Positions 35,560-45,283 of a DNA stretch of 64,000 bases are shown piece after piece. Positions within the stretch are counted from its first letter, which is position 1, and each line of letters starts with the position of its first letter. The notes beneath the pieces are model-generated. The model was given only the letters and a program-made list of their open reading frames with translations. It did not search any database and was not told the origin of the DNA. The position numbers and the translations under genes were made by a program. This stretch comes from Bilophila sp964538355 (GTDB taxonomy: Bacteria > Desulfobacterota > Desulfovibrionia > Desulfovibrionales > Desulfovibrionaceae), in NCBI GenBank assembly GCA_964538355.1, contig CAZIFC010000007.1:19271-83270 (forward strand), in the 5' to 3' direction.

Positions 35560-36347
35560 GAGGCTATTTCAAAATATTTCTGAGCAGAATTATGATGCAA
35601 GCCAGCTGAATAAAACAAAGATGCATCATACAAAGCCGCTCAAATCGAGTTGCCAAGCGACGAAAGTTGTCCAGCCAAGCAAAGAAACGTTCCACCTTCC
35701 AACGATTTGAGGACAGGTCTCTATGAAAAACGGGAGGCCTCCTGGTCTTCTCTTTGCCTTCTTCCGTTCCAGGATACTGTGCCGTATGCCCCGCATGGAG
35801 AGATACTGATGAAATTCCCTGCTATCGTATCCCTTGTCCGCAGCAAGGCCACACGGACGGCGGCTCAAGCAACCTATCCGGATGCTTTCCGCCGCAGCAA
35901 TGGCACGGGTACTGTCGTGATATCGCCTATCAGACAGCACCACAGCAAGAGGCAATCCGTTCCCGTCTACAACGGCATGGCACTTACTGGTTGAGCCTCC
36001 ACAGGTTCTGCCAACCCGTTGCCCCCCCTTTTTGCCCGCACAAACGAGCCATTCAGAGCACACTTTTCGAGATCAAGTTTTCCCTTGAATTCCAGTTCAA
36101 AAAGAAGCAATACGGGCAAAGGTTCCATCCTGTGTCCATCGCCTATGTCTTCGCCATGCCGTGGCATAACTGCCATATTCTCGCGGAAGATCGGCCCATC
36201 GACATCCCGTTGTCAAACAAAGAGAATCGCTTCGATGGTCTCTTGTCATCGGCAGGAGGGCGGCCAGTGGCGGCCCTACCCGAGAGATGCGGCTGAATTT
36301 TCGACCACTGCTTCTTGTTCAGACGAATTCGAGACATAACCATCCTC
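35560..36347 (-). mobile_element. IS5-family insertion sequence remnant
   Basis: About 788 bases between GAGG-type ends (GAGGCTATTT at the left, GAGGATGGTT inward from the right) and flanked by TA on both sides (35558-35559 and 36348-36349), consistent with an IS5/IS427-type duplication of TA. The ends match only partly, so the exact limits are provisional. It carries one broken transposase reading on the minus strand. Confidence 0.7.
35578..36343 (-). pseudogene. IS5-family transposase, multiply disrupted
   Basis: Reading on the minus strand from 36343, the family sequence appears in pieces: RIRLNKKQWSKIQPHLSGR, then after a frame change TIEAILFV followed by a stop, then GKLDLEKCALNGSFVRAK, a further frame change to GSTSKCHAVVDGNGLPLA with the DDE-domain LAADKGYDSREFHQYL, and a last shift to NRWKVERFFAWLDNFRRLA. 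At least three frame changes plus one in-frame stop make it inactive; a single programmed frameshift, usual in this group, would not explain this. Confidence 0.85.
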
Positions 36348-37607
36348 TAGAACAGAGGATTTTTTACACAATTTACGAAGTGTTGAAATCATCTTATTTC
36401 CTCTGGCGGTATCCGCTTCATCTCGTAGAATGTGTGCTCGACGTTTTGTTTCTTCCGTGTGTGGGATGTTTTTTTCTAGCAAGCCCTCGAGAGGAAAGCT
36501 GGTAAGCACACTGGCTATTTGGGCCGATGTTCCAGGAATATCCAATGGATTTTTTGTTGTACGCGCTTTTTCAGCTGTCTCAGGCTGCCGTAGACAAGCA
36601 ACTGCCGAGGCAATATCCTCCTTTCGCTCTGAACAGTGTAATACTGCAACCGAACGTTCGCGCCCTTTTTGCCTGTTACCAATATCTAGTACGGGGATAC
36701 CAAGACTAGGAATTTCCGCTACTCCACTAGAAGAATTACCTATAACGGCATCTGCATAGCGGCCTGCATTGATATATAATTCAGCGCCAAGAGACATGAA
36801 AAAACGCATTTTGGAATCCCGTAAGGCTTCTTTTCGTAAGAACATGTTAATTTCTTCCGCTCCTGCATCGGCATTGGAACCGGTAAAAACATAATACCAG
36901 TCTTCCTGTGCGCGCAGAACTTCCAAAAGGTTATCCACATGTGTTTTTGAAGATTGACTCTCTAGGGTCACAGGATGATATGTAACCACTACATAGGGAA
37001 CGTTTTCTGGCAGCTGTAGACGCTTCCTGACATCCCTTTCATCCAATACAGGCAGAGTATAGGTATTTTCCACGCCTGAGGAACCAACGAGCCAAATATG
37101 GTCTGGGTTTTCTCCCATCTGTACAACTCGTTGACGGTTAACTTCGCACGAGACGAAATGAAGATGAGACATTTTGGTAATGGCATGGCGAAAATTTTCA
37201 TCAATAGCACCCAGTGACGTGCCTCCTCCGTAAAGGTGAGCTACGGGTATACGCATAACAGTAGCGACTGAAGCGGCACAAAATGCTTCGTAGCGGTCAC
37301 CCAGTACAACGAGTAGATCAGGTTGCAGGTCGCGCAGTGCCTTACCATAGCCTTCCATGGCTCTTCCCATACTGGCGCATATTCCAACAGGAGAATTATC
37401 TACCAGTTTCATATCTACCTTATAGATCGAGGCATATCCGTCTTGGTCAATCTCCGCTAGGGTATTACCATAGGCATTGGACAAATGTGCTCCACTGACA
37501 AGAATGCTGAGCGCAACAGACTGGTTGCGAGCAATTGCGTCAATAACTCCGCGAAGAAGTCCATAATCGGCTCTAGTGCCTGTAAAAACCGTTATCTTTC
37601 TGCTCAT
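36276..37607 (-). CDS. legG: NeuC/LegG-type UDP-sugar hydrolysing 2-epimerase, C-terminus fused into IS
   Basis: 443 residues. Homologous to NeuC, LegG and PseG-partner epimerases that release UDP and invert C2; in this gene context the likely reaction is UDP-2,4-diacetamido-trideoxyglucose to the free manno-sugar of the legionaminic pathway. Family marks: FTGTRADYGLLRG at the start, LVVLGDRYEAF near 95, a GENPDHIWLVGSSG region, and GNSSSGVAEIPSLGIPVLDIGNRQ near 290-312. Native sequence ends about residue 420; the last ~23 residues are read from the IS in a non-transposase frame. Overlaps legI by four bases. Confidence 0.88.
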   Translation of the reverse strand: MSRKITVFTGTRADYGLLRGVIDAIARNQSVALSILVSGAHLSNAYGNTLAEIDQDGYASIYKVDMKLVDNSPVGICASMGRAMEGYGKALRDLQPDLLVVLGDRYEAFCAASVATVMRIPVAHLYGGGTSLGAIDENFRHAITKMSHLHFVSCEVNRQRVVQMGENPDHIWLVGSSGVENTYTLPVLDERDVRKRLQLPENVPYVVVTYHPVTLESQSSKTHVDNLLEVLRAQEDWYYVFTGSNADAGAEEINMFLRKEALRDSKMRFFMSLGAELYINAGRYADAVIGNSSSGVAEIPSLGIPVLDIGNRQKGRERSVAVLHCSERKEDIASAVACLRQPETAEKARTTKNPLDIPGTSAQIASVLTSFPLEGLLEKNIPHTEETKRRAHILRDEADTARGNKMISTLRKLCKKSSVLEDGYVSNSSEQEAVVENSAASLG

Positions 37608-38632
37608 AACAACTCGTCCTCTTTGTAGTCACGTTCCGCAGTGCGACCAAGGTATTCATCCCAGTGGATGGCGGAGATGCCAGAGCCGGGACGCTTAGTC
37701 GTGAGGTTTTCGGTGGTGAACACTTCGCCCTTTTCAATATCCTTGGCGGCCACGAGGCTCTTTCGCGCTGCAACGGCATTTGCTATTTCTTCGGGAGCGG
37801 GTTTTTTTATGCCATTGCCAAGGGCTCTTTCCACGTTTCGCACACAGCGGACAAGGCTGTACAGTTCGTCGGGGCTCAAGCTGGCCTTATGATCTGGGCC
37901 CTCCATATTCTTGTCCAGCGTAAAATGTTTTTCAATAATGCTGGCTCCCATGGCTGCGGCAGCCACGGAAATCTCTATACCAGGCGTGTGGTCGGAATAA
38001 CCTATGCCCGCAATGCCGGGGAACGCGGCCTTCATGGCGGTCATGGCATTGAGATTCACATCATCAAGATAGGCCGGGTATTCCGTTGTGCAATGAAGCA
38101 AGGTCACTAGGCTACGGGGAGTTCCAGACTTTTCGAGAATACCTAGGGCCGTATCTACTTCCCCCAGTGTAGCCATCCCCGTGGACATTATGATCGGTTC
38201 CCCATAGGAGGCGACCTTACGCAGATAGGGAACATTGGTGATTTCCCCAGAAGGTATTTTCCATAAATGGAGATCCATAGAATGAAGTAGAGCCACAGAA
38301 TGGATATCGAATGCGGTGCACCAGAACATGATCCCCCGTTTTTCACAGTACGCTTTTAAAGCGGGAAGATGCTCTTGGGGCATACGGATTTTGTTGATCA
38401 TCTTCAGCTGGTTCTCTTCGCTACCCGTGTTTTCCTTTTGATAGTTTGCCTTTTGGGCGAATTTAGAGATATGTGCTTTGGGGATAGACGTCTGGAACTT
38501 CACAATATCAGCACCGGCGTTTGCAGCGAGATCAATGAGTTTATACGCAAGGTTGACGTCGCCGTTGTGATTAACTCCAGCTTCTGCGATGATAGTAATA
38601 GCTTTCTTTACATCCACAACAGAATTCTCCAT
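37604..38632 (-). CDS. legI: NeuB/LegI-type nonulosonate synthase
   Basis: 342 residues. Condenses phosphoenolpyruvate with a 6-carbon amino sugar to a 9-carbon nonulosonic acid (sialic or legionaminic type). NeuB TIM barrel (about 10-265) with IAEAGVNHNGDVNLAYKL, KFQTS, WKIPSGEITNVPYL, STGMATLGEV, HCTTEYPA and GYSDHTPGIEIS. A C-terminal SAF/antifreeze-like domain (about 285-342) has AAKDIEKGEVFTTENLTTKRPGSGI. The neighbouring dehydratase and aminotransferase argue for legionaminic rather than sialic acid. Confidence 0.93.
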   Translation of the reverse strand: MENSVVDVKKAITIIAEAGVNHNGDVNLAYKLIDLAANAGADIVKFQTSIPKAHISKFAQKANYQKENTGSEENQLKMINKIRMPQEHLPALKAYCEKRGIMFWCTAFDIHSVALLHSMDLHLWKIPSGEITNVPYLRKVASYGEPIIMSTGMATLGEVDTALGILEKSGTPRSLVTLLHCTTEYPAYLDDVNLNAMTAMKAAFPGIAGIGYSDHTPGIEISVAAAAMGASIIEKHFTLDKNMEGPDHKASLSPDELYSLVRCVRNVERALGNGIKKPAPEEIANAVAARKSLVAAKDIEKGEVFTTENLTTKRPGSGISAIHWDEYLGRTAERDYKEDELL

Positions 38633-38634
38633 TT

Positions 38635-39786
38635 TTATTGATTGAATCCGCTAGGGATATTAACAAGTCTGTTCGCGATGTCATTCGCCGTAGAAAGATC
38701 GCCGCATATACAGTTCTCGTACATGGGCAACGTATTGAGTGGAGTCCACACAGGGCGGGTCATGAAATCGGAATTGTAAGTTTCCGTAAGAAAGGTGTCG
38801 CGCTCTGTCCTATTATTGAATAAAATGGCGCAAAGCCAGTAGTTGGAACGCGAGTTTTTTGGTTCCCTAATGAATGTCCAAGGAGTACTGTGGATCAGCT
38901 CAGCGTAACGCTCAGCCCTCCAACGCTTCCGTTCTAGGATAGTCTCCAGCATTTCCATTTGGGCGCATCCCAATGCAGCGTTAATATTGGGCATACGGAA
39001 ATTCCAAGCCACATGGTCATGCCTATATTCCCATTTGTGCGGGAGCTTCGCTGTAGTCGTCAGATGCTTGACAAGCTTGCCAAGCTCGAGATCATCGGTG
39101 AGCACTGCACCGCCGCCACCCGTCGTAACGGTCTTGTTGCCATTGAAGGATAGACAACCCAATCGAGCGAATCGACCGCAATGCTTCTCTTTATACCAGC
39201 TTCCTAGGGCTTCCGCCGCGTCTTCAATAAGTTCAATATGCCATTCAGCGCAGATGTCTGCAATTTCGTCGATGGCGCAGGGGAGACCGAAGGTATGCAT
39301 GGGCACACAGGCCGCAACCCGCCTGCCATTTTCTTTGAGCACACATTTACGGTCTTCCACGCGACAACTTTCTTCAAGGAAAGTCCTCAGGGCAAGGGGG
39401 GACATTCCGAGGTTAATGGGATCAATATCTATGAATATGGGCTTTGCCCCGGTATGGGAGATAGCATTGGCTGTGGCGACGAATGATATGGATTGGGTAA
39501 TGACATATTCACCGTATTCCACACCGATTATATGCAGAGCTACCTCAAGCGCAGAAGTGCCATTCACGCAGACTACGGCTCGAGCTGCTCCCGTATATTC
39601 TTCAAGCATGTGCTCCATATTATTTACATAGGCACCCACGCTGGAGACAAACGTCGAGTCCACTGCGTCTATGAGATATTTTTTTTCATTACCCATAAAA
39701 ATGGGAGCATGTAGGGAGACTGGCCCTTCCCGAAAATTCTGCACTCGCCGCATATCGCTGATGAGCTGTTTAAACATAAGTTTCAC
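38635..39786 (-). CDS. legC: LegC-family PLP aminotransferase
   Basis: 383 residues, DegT/DnrJ/EryC1 fold. In the legionaminic pathway LegC adds an amino group at C4 of the UDP-4-keto-6-deoxy sugar made by LegB. The PLP lysine lies in SFNGNKTVTTGGGGAVLTDD; VNGTSALEVALHIIGV and EDAAEALGSWY are also typical. A Met three residues in (39777) is a possible alternative start. Three bases from legI, six from legB, so part of one transcript. Confidence 0.9.
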   Translation of the reverse strand: MKLMFKQLISDMRRVQNFREGPVSLHAPIFMGNEKKYLIDAVDSTFVSSVGAYVNNMEHMLEEYTGAARAVVCVNGTSALEVALHIIGVEYGEYVITQSISFVATANAISHTGAKPIFIDIDPINLGMSPLALRTFLEESCRVEDRKCVLKENGRRVAACVPMHTFGLPCAIDEIADICAEWHIELIEDAAEALGSWYKEKHCGRFARLGCLSFNGNKTVTTGGGGAVLTDDLELGKLVKHLTTTAKLPHKWEYRHDHVAWNFRMPNINAALGCAQMEMLETILERKRWRAERYAELIHSTPWTFIREPKNSRSNYWLCAILFNNRTERDTFLTETYNSDFMTRPVWTPLNTLPMYENCICGDLSTANDIANRLVNIPSGFNQ

Positions 39787-39792
39787 TTCGTG

Positions 39793-40788
39793 CTAGATGG
39801 TGTACTGCCCGATTTTATATTGGGCGAGGTTATCCTTGTTGCAGAACCAATTGATGGTTTCCTTCAATCCGCGTTTAAAGCCTTCTTGGCCGCCGTATGC
39901 AGGATTCCACCCAGTAAGTTCCTTCAGCCTAGAGTTGTCGGCCCACAAACGTTCGACCTCACTCTTGCTGGGGCGCAGGCGTTCATTTTCACAGGTGATG
40001 GAGACTTCCACTCCCATGGTTTTTGCGATGAGACAAACTAAATCACCGATGGAGATTTCAAAACCGGAACCGCCATTCAGTACCTTGCCAATGCTCTTTT
40101 CCGAGTTCATCACCGCTTCAAAGGCACTCGCGGTATCTATGACAAAGCTGAAGTCGCGCGTGGGGCGTAGGCTACCCAGGCGGATTTCTCTCATTCCTGA
40201 GGCGATCTGTGTGATAATGGTGGGAATGACGGCGCGCGTCGATTGCCGAGGGCCGTAGGTATTGAATGGCCGCAAGACTGACACCGGCATTTCGAAGGCT
40301 CGGTAAAACGAAAGAGCCAGTTGGTCTGCTCCAATCTTGGTAGCGGAATATGGTGATTGCCCCTGGAGGGGATGTTCCTCGGTAATTGGCACAAACTGAG
40401 CGGAACCGTAGACTTCGCTGGTGGAGGTATGCACGACCTTGACGCCAAGATCCCTCGCTGCCTGCAGGATGTTCAATGTTCCTTTAATGTTGGTATCTAC
40501 ATAGCTGTCGGGGGAATGGTACGAATAAGGGATAGCGATGAGTGCGGCAAGATGCAGCACTGTGTCGCAGCCCTTCATGGCAGTACGCACCCCATTGGGG
40601 TCGCGCACATCACCTGCGAATATGCTGAGTTCCTTTTTGATTTCAGTGGGGGAATGGTCAAGCCAGCCCCAGGAATCAAAAGAATTATAAAGAACAAAGG
40701 CTCGTATTGAATATCCTTTGCGAACGAGATATTCAGTAAGGTGGGAGCCTATGAAGCCGTCCGCTCCTGTAACAAGAATTTTTTTCAT
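39793..40788 (-). CDS. legB: LegB-type NAD-dependent UDP-sugar 4,6-dehydratase
   Basis: 331 residues, extended SDR family. Rossmann motif KKILVTGADGFIGSHLTEYL at the start, the catalytic TSEVYGSAQ with the Thr/Ser, Tyr...Lys set completed by YSATKIGADQLA, and NTYGPRQSTRAVIP. Expected reaction: UDP-GlcNAc to UDP-2-acetamido-4-keto-2,6-dideoxyglucose, first step of legionaminic acid synthesis. ATG 40788 has GGAGA at good spacing; a Met at 40800 is less well placed. Confidence 0.9.
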   Translation of the reverse strand: MKKILVTGADGFIGSHLTEYLVRKGYSIRAFVLYNSFDSWGWLDHSPTEIKKELSIFAGDVRDPNGVRTAMKGCDTVLHLAALIAIPYSYHSPDSYVDTNIKGTLNILQAARDLGVKVVHTSTSEVYGSAQFVPITEEHPLQGQSPYSATKIGADQLALSFYRAFEMPVSVLRPFNTYGPRQSTRAVIPTIITQIASGMREIRLGSLRPTRDFSFVIDTASAFEAVMNSEKSIGKVLNGGSGFEISIGDLVCLIAKTMGVEVSITCENERLRPSKSEVERLWADNSRLKELTGWNPAYGGQEGFKRGLKETINWFCNKDNLAQYKIGQYTI

Positions 40789-40801
40789 ATTTTTCTCCAT
40801 A

Positions 40802-43800
40802 TTAGTGAATAGGAATGCCCTCAGTAATTTGATCAACAACAAAATCGATATTCTTATCCCCTTCTATCATAAATCTTCTGATTAAATCATTACGATACCA
40901 AGGGACGGTACGGAAAGAGTTGCTACCTCGCACAAAGGCGTACGGATATGGCCTAGTCAAGTTGGCAGTTTTTACATAGTGTAGGCAGGCCGCTCCTCTT
41001 AGCCGTGTTTCCGCATCGGGTTGAGGAAAAGACGGAGAGGTGAGGAGCTGGGTATAGTCCTCTCTACTTTTGGGGAATATGGCATTGAAAGGCACCTGAT
41101 CATACCCAGCATGGGACATCACTGCGCAAGGGACATCGAGAGCAGACAATTCCCACGCAGCAGTTCCCAGCCAGAGAACTGCCAAATCCATGATGCCTAT
41201 GAGGGATTGCAGCGTCATTTCCTGTGGGTTGATATACAGGACATTGGGCGGAAATTCGCGGGGCAAGACATCGCGCAATGTCTGTCTGGCACGAACCGAG
41301 GCAGTGGGGTTGCTTTCATGAGGATGAGGGCGAATCAGCACGATAATGTTGGGATTGCTGACCGCTACCTCGATGGAATGGCGCAACCAGTCGCAGATAT
41401 CCTCGTGGGCGGGACCACCTAGCTTATGTTCGGCTTGGTCAAAAAGTAGTCTGCCAATGCAGCAGATGATGCGCTTGCTCTTGGCCTTTTGTTCCCGTAG
41501 GTAGTCTAATGTTTCGTTATGTGTCACGATCACATCCGCCAGTAAATTCTGGCGTATCTGTTCCAGTGCGGCAAGGAATTTTGGAGAATTCCGTTCTTTG
41601 GTATACCATGGTTCAAAGCGGCTTCTCGTAGGGAGGAAAGAAAGACGGCAGTCGGGCCAGAGCGTCATATCGAGTCCTGAAACCCGTGTGCTTATGTCCG
41701 AACGGGAGTGAACAAGATCGTAATTGGCCACATTTTTATAATAGATAAAATGAACAAGATTACATCCCTTTTCTGCAAGATATCTGCGTAGAGCTGACTC
41801 TGGCAGGTTATAGGCGAACTGACTCATTACTGCGATTTTTGGTGGCCTGTGCATATCTTCTAACTGTCGACACAGGGCATGTATCCATGCAACTACACTG
41901 TCAGTCCTCTTCAGCAACCGTCTGAACTGCCGCTGTATGTCGGGACTCTCCCAATCGAATTCGTATCGCCGGACAAGAATGGTGATGGCCTCAAAAAAAC
42001 AGCCATAGAAATTGACGCCCACAGCCTCGATGCGCTTGCTGTCGTAATCCAGCGTCCATTCAAGTTGAAGTGTCCCCGATGTGTGCGGAAGGGCATAGGC
42101 AAACTTTGCTAGGGGGTGGAAGAGCGGAACATTCAAAGGAATATGGTTATTGAACATAGGCCACACAGCGTAACCACGTTTACGCAGGGTGTATAGCACT
42201 ACGGGGAGGATGGCTGAAAAGAAAGTGCCATAGTTTCCGAAAAAAATAATACCTTTTGGATGGTTGATAGTAGGAGCGTTGTTGACAATGGCCGCACTCT
42301 CCAAGTAATGACGGTAAATACTGATATCGTTCCCTCGGGCAAGTTTTGAGACGAATGGAACGGTACTATCGTTCCTCTGAAGATGTGCCTGAAGGTTCCC
42401 CTTTAGCATATTTACGCGCCATTTCTTGGCGCGTTGTCCTCGTAGGTTGTCTTTTTGCGCAGCAAGCTTTTGTTTATCCCATATTGGGCAGGCGATATTT
42501 CTGGGTAGAAGTGAAGCCTCTAGAATATACGCGAGTTCTTGCTCAAGGTTTTCTCGTAGCATATTCACGACCAGAAGCACCATATCGTACTCATCTTTGC
42601 CCATGCCTTCACGGCTGTTTCCATCTGCAATTTCCTGTGCAAGCTCACGCATGCGGACGCGGTTTTCCTTCAGGCTCTCGTGCATGAACATGACGAAGAG
42701 CTCGGAAAAATCCTTACACCCCTTGGCGATACGCGCTTTCCTATACAAATCGAAGAATATTAGGCGCATCTCGACATGCTTTTCAATGCATGTTTCCTTA
42801 ATTTCAGAACGCCTGTTGTTGTATAGAGAAAAAAGCAGTTCGGCATACCATTCGGGCGTGCAGCTGGCCGCATCGTCATTGACTAACCTTCTAAGCTCGT
42901 CATACGCGAAGCACATAATGAGTATTCTGGTGTAATAGAGTAAAGCTCTACTGCGTGGCTTGAAGCTAACGGGAAGCCGGAGCACTGGTGGATGGGAATC
43001 ATGAAACCAATTTTTGATAACTGAGTCATGATAAACTTTATAATAATATATGATGTCCTTATCGCTCAGGACGCCAAGCCTTCCAAACCATCCTGAAGAT
43101 TGATGCAGGATATAATCGAGTTGTTCATAGTTGAGCTGGTAGTAAGCCTGTAATATGAGTGCATAGAATACGCTTATTGCTTTGTATATCGGAAAAAGCG
43201 ATAGGAACTCCGAAAGCTTCGGCATCTGTATGGAAAGAGAGAGCATGTCGGCCATGATATGCCCGAATATGGATGTTCTCAGGTGTTCATCGATGATAGG
43301 ATCTATGTCTGGCTCGTTATGGAAGCTGACGCGCATGTCAAGGACGCCAAAACGGCTATCAGGCTGGAATATTTCTTGGATGGCTTCGTAAAAACGACCG
43401 AGGTCGGGACGCTGGCGCGTATACCAGAAGGCCAGCGCGGACTGTGGAGTAATGCGCTCAAAGGAATACGGTGCCATGTACGAAGTGCTTAAAAACGATG
43501 CGAGTACAAACTGTTTTCTAGTTAAAGACCTCGGTCGTTCATGGATGAAAGTATCTTCTGTGAGTCCCCAGCCCGTGTACCATGCCGGAGTGTACGCTAC
43601 GGTATGCTTTCCCCGGAGGATGGCTTCTACCCCCTGAGAGACACCGTGCACATGTACGGAGCGGGCACCTTCCAGATAGTCGTCAATGTCGGCGAGATGT
43701 TTCAACAGGACGCAACGCCGCTTGATTGATGTCGGGAGGTCAGGCTGGGCAATCACGGTATAGCCGCTCAATGCTAGGGCAAGGATTTTACCCTCCTGTT

Positions 43801-45280
43801 CCTTTTTAGCGACCGATAGGATAAACTGATTAAAGGAAAGGCCGTCCAGATGATTTTGCCAGATGGCGAGGATCGTAGTCTTGCCGTAATCTTTAATCTT
43901 TCTGCCAGAAGCCTCCAACGTCGCCCCGTACAGAATAGCCTGAAACTTTTGTAGTTCTTGAAGAAAATATTCTACTTTTTCAAGCTCCTGAGAAGAATTC
44001 AACTTGTCGCCGTGTCTCTGCACGAACGAGAGCATCTGCATATCCCGGACTGCATCAACATTCCTGCGCCCTCTAACTTGGGTCAACCACAACGGGGAGG
44101 GATAACTCTTCCTCCAACCGTAGCTGCTGAGCACGGATTCACAGAAATGAAGAACGGGAAGGGAGTTGCGGGCTGCGGTCTCGCGTACCTGTTTTGGTAC
44201 GTTGTCCCCCACCCAGACAACGGTACAATCGCGCAACAGATTGATGGCGGTGTGAAACGTGCTGGTCTTGAGAGAAAACACATGATAAGTCCTCAATTTA
44301 TCCGCAAGCATGCTTGTGTTTTTCATATTGAGTAGCACAGCTCTGGGCGCATTGGGGAACGGGGGATTCGGGGTTATTGGGGTAAGCAGAAGTTGTCTTA
44401 TCAGCTCCTTGGAAAGGGGACTTAGCATCACCCCCGCTTCCTCCAAGCAAGAAAGCAGGTTTTTCGGCACGGTATCCAGCTCGGGTGCCAGACAGCACGC
44501 TACCTTGACGTGGAGTAGTATATGGCGCAGGCACGCCTCGTTCATGTCCTCAGACGGCAGCATAACGATGTTGTCGAGCTTGGCTACGTCCGCTACGTCA
44601 CACATGAATTTGCGGGAGTGGTGCAGTATCAGGATAAATTTTTCTGCATCACCATGCCCTGTGTCCGTGAAAAATAGGGCAGGAAAAAATTTTGCCGTCC
44701 GGGCAACATCTATCTTGCCTATGATGCTACTGAAGGAAGAGGCATTGCCTATCGCAAGGATGGGAATATTTTTTGTGCGAAAGAATTCCCTTGTCGTAGG
44801 CGGAATTTGCTTTGTCCTTCCAGAAGGTAAGAGAATAAGCCGTGGCTTAACTATACAAAGAAAAACACACTGAACAAAGGATGGGGTATTAGTATAGGCA
44901 GCCGCGCAGAGTTCCCCTATTTTTGAAGAAAGAATTTTTTTTCGCTCATCCATACTAAGGCCAAAAATAACGATGCGGGGTAGTGTTCCTTTTGCCATGG
45001 CCCTAGGCTGCATATGCATGGCAAGGATGAAATAGCGATGCAGAAATGAACAACGTGCAAAAAAAATTGCTAGTTTGAAAAGCACCGTCAGTTTGACCTT
45101 CTTCCAGAGTGCCCTCCCGGAGAGGCGTCGCCCGAACAGGGGGGATTTCTTCCGAATTTGTAGGGAATAAGCACCATTCACAATCGCTTTTTTTATGGAA
45201 CACAAAATTTTTATAAACATACCCGTAAATAACTCTCGTTTTCCGACGGCCTTTTTGCGATAGAGTGACCTTAGAGTCAT
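40802..45280 (-). CDS. Giant capsule glycosyltransferase with two GT modules
   Basis: 1492 residues, cytoplasmic (no signal; a basic, moderately hydrophobic first 95 residues could associate with the membrane). The first module (about 100-680) ends in a KpsC-like signature, TPAWYTGWGLTED near residue 565, preceded by ARSVHVHGVSQGVEAILRGK. The middle (about 690-960) is helical and unassigned. The last module (about 975-1492) looks like a GT-B capsule transferase: FFGNYGTFFSAILPVVLYTL, MSQFAYNLPESALRRYL, IVLIRPHPHESNP near 1315 and WLGTAAWELSALDVP. Likely the polymerase or linker-to-polymer transferase of the cassette; the two modules could add alternating sugars. I know no characterised protein with this layout. 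Confidence 0.75.
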   Translation of the reverse strand: MTLRSLYRKKAVGKRELFTGMFIKILCSIKKAIVNGAYSLQIRKKSPLFGRRLSGRALWKKVKLTVLFKLAIFFARCSFLHRYFILAMHMQPRAMAKGTLPRIVIFGLSMDERKKILSSKIGELCAAAYTNTPSFVQCVFLCIVKPRLILLPSGRTKQIPPTTREFFRTKNIPILAIGNASSFSSIIGKIDVARTAKFFPALFFTDTGHGDAEKFILILHHSRKFMCDVADVAKLDNIVMLPSEDMNEACLRHILLHVKVACCLAPELDTVPKNLLSCLEEAGVMLSPLSKELIRQLLLTPITPNPPFPNAPRAVLLNMKNTSMLADKLRTYHVFSLKTSTFHTAINLLRDCTVVWVGDNVPKQVRETAARNSLPVLHFCESVLSSYGWRKSYPSPLWLTQVRGRRNVDAVRDMQMLSFVQRHGDKLNSSQELEKVEYFLQELQKFQAILYGATLEASGRKIKDYGKTTILAIWQNHLDGLSFNQFILSVAKKEQEGKILALALSGYTVIAQPDLPTSIKRRCVLLKHLADIDDYLEGARSVHVHGVSQGVEAILRGKHTVAYTPAWYTGWGLTEDTFIHERPRSLTRKQFVLASFLSTSYMAPYSFERITPQSALAFWYTRQRPDLGRFYEAIQEIFQPDSRFGVLDMRVSFHNEPDIDPIIDEHLRTSIFGHIMADMLSLSIQMPKLSEFLSLFPIYKAISVFYALILQAYYQLNYEQLDYILHQSSGWFGRLGVLSDKDIIYYYKVYHDSVIKNWFHDSHPPVLRLPVSFKPRSRALLYYTRILIMCFAYDELRRLVNDDAASCTPEWYAELLFSLYNNRRSEIKETCIEKHVEMRLIFFDLYRKARIAKGCKDFSELFVMFMHESLKENRVRMRELAQEIADGNSREGMGKDEYDMVLLVVNMLRENLEQELAYILEASLLPRNIACPIWDKQKLAAQKDNLRGQRAKKWRVNMLKGNLQAHLQRNDSTVPFVSKLARGNDISIYRHYLESAAIVNNAPTINHPKGIIFFGNYGTFFSAILPVVLYTLRKRGYAVWPMFNNHIPLNVPLFHPLAKFAYALPHTSGTLQLEWTLDYDSKRIEAVGVNFYGCFFEAITILVRRYEFDWESPDIQRQFRRLLKRTDSVVAWIHALCRQLEDMHRPPKIAVMSQFAYNLPESALRRYLAEKGCNLVHFIYYKNVANYDLVHSRSDISTRVSGLDMTLWPDCRLSFLPTRSRFEPWYTKERNSPKFLAALEQIRQNLLADVIVTHNETLDYLREQKAKSKRIICCIGRLLFDQAEHKLGGPAHEDICDWLRHSIEVAVSNPNIIVLIRPHPHESNPTASVRARQTLRDVLPREFPPNVLYINPQEMTLQSLIGIMDLAVLWLGTAAWELSALDVPCAVMSHAGYDQVPFNAIFPKSREDYTQLLTSPSFPQPDAETRLRGAACLHYVKTANLTRPYPYAFVRGSNSFRTVPWYRNDLIRRFMIEGDKNIDFVVDQITEGIPIH

Positions 45281-45283
45281 CGT

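Noticed and set aside
35260..35609. Two short plus-strand frames in AT-rich DNA
   Set aside because: AT-rich DNA here gives random short frames; no ribosome site or motif.
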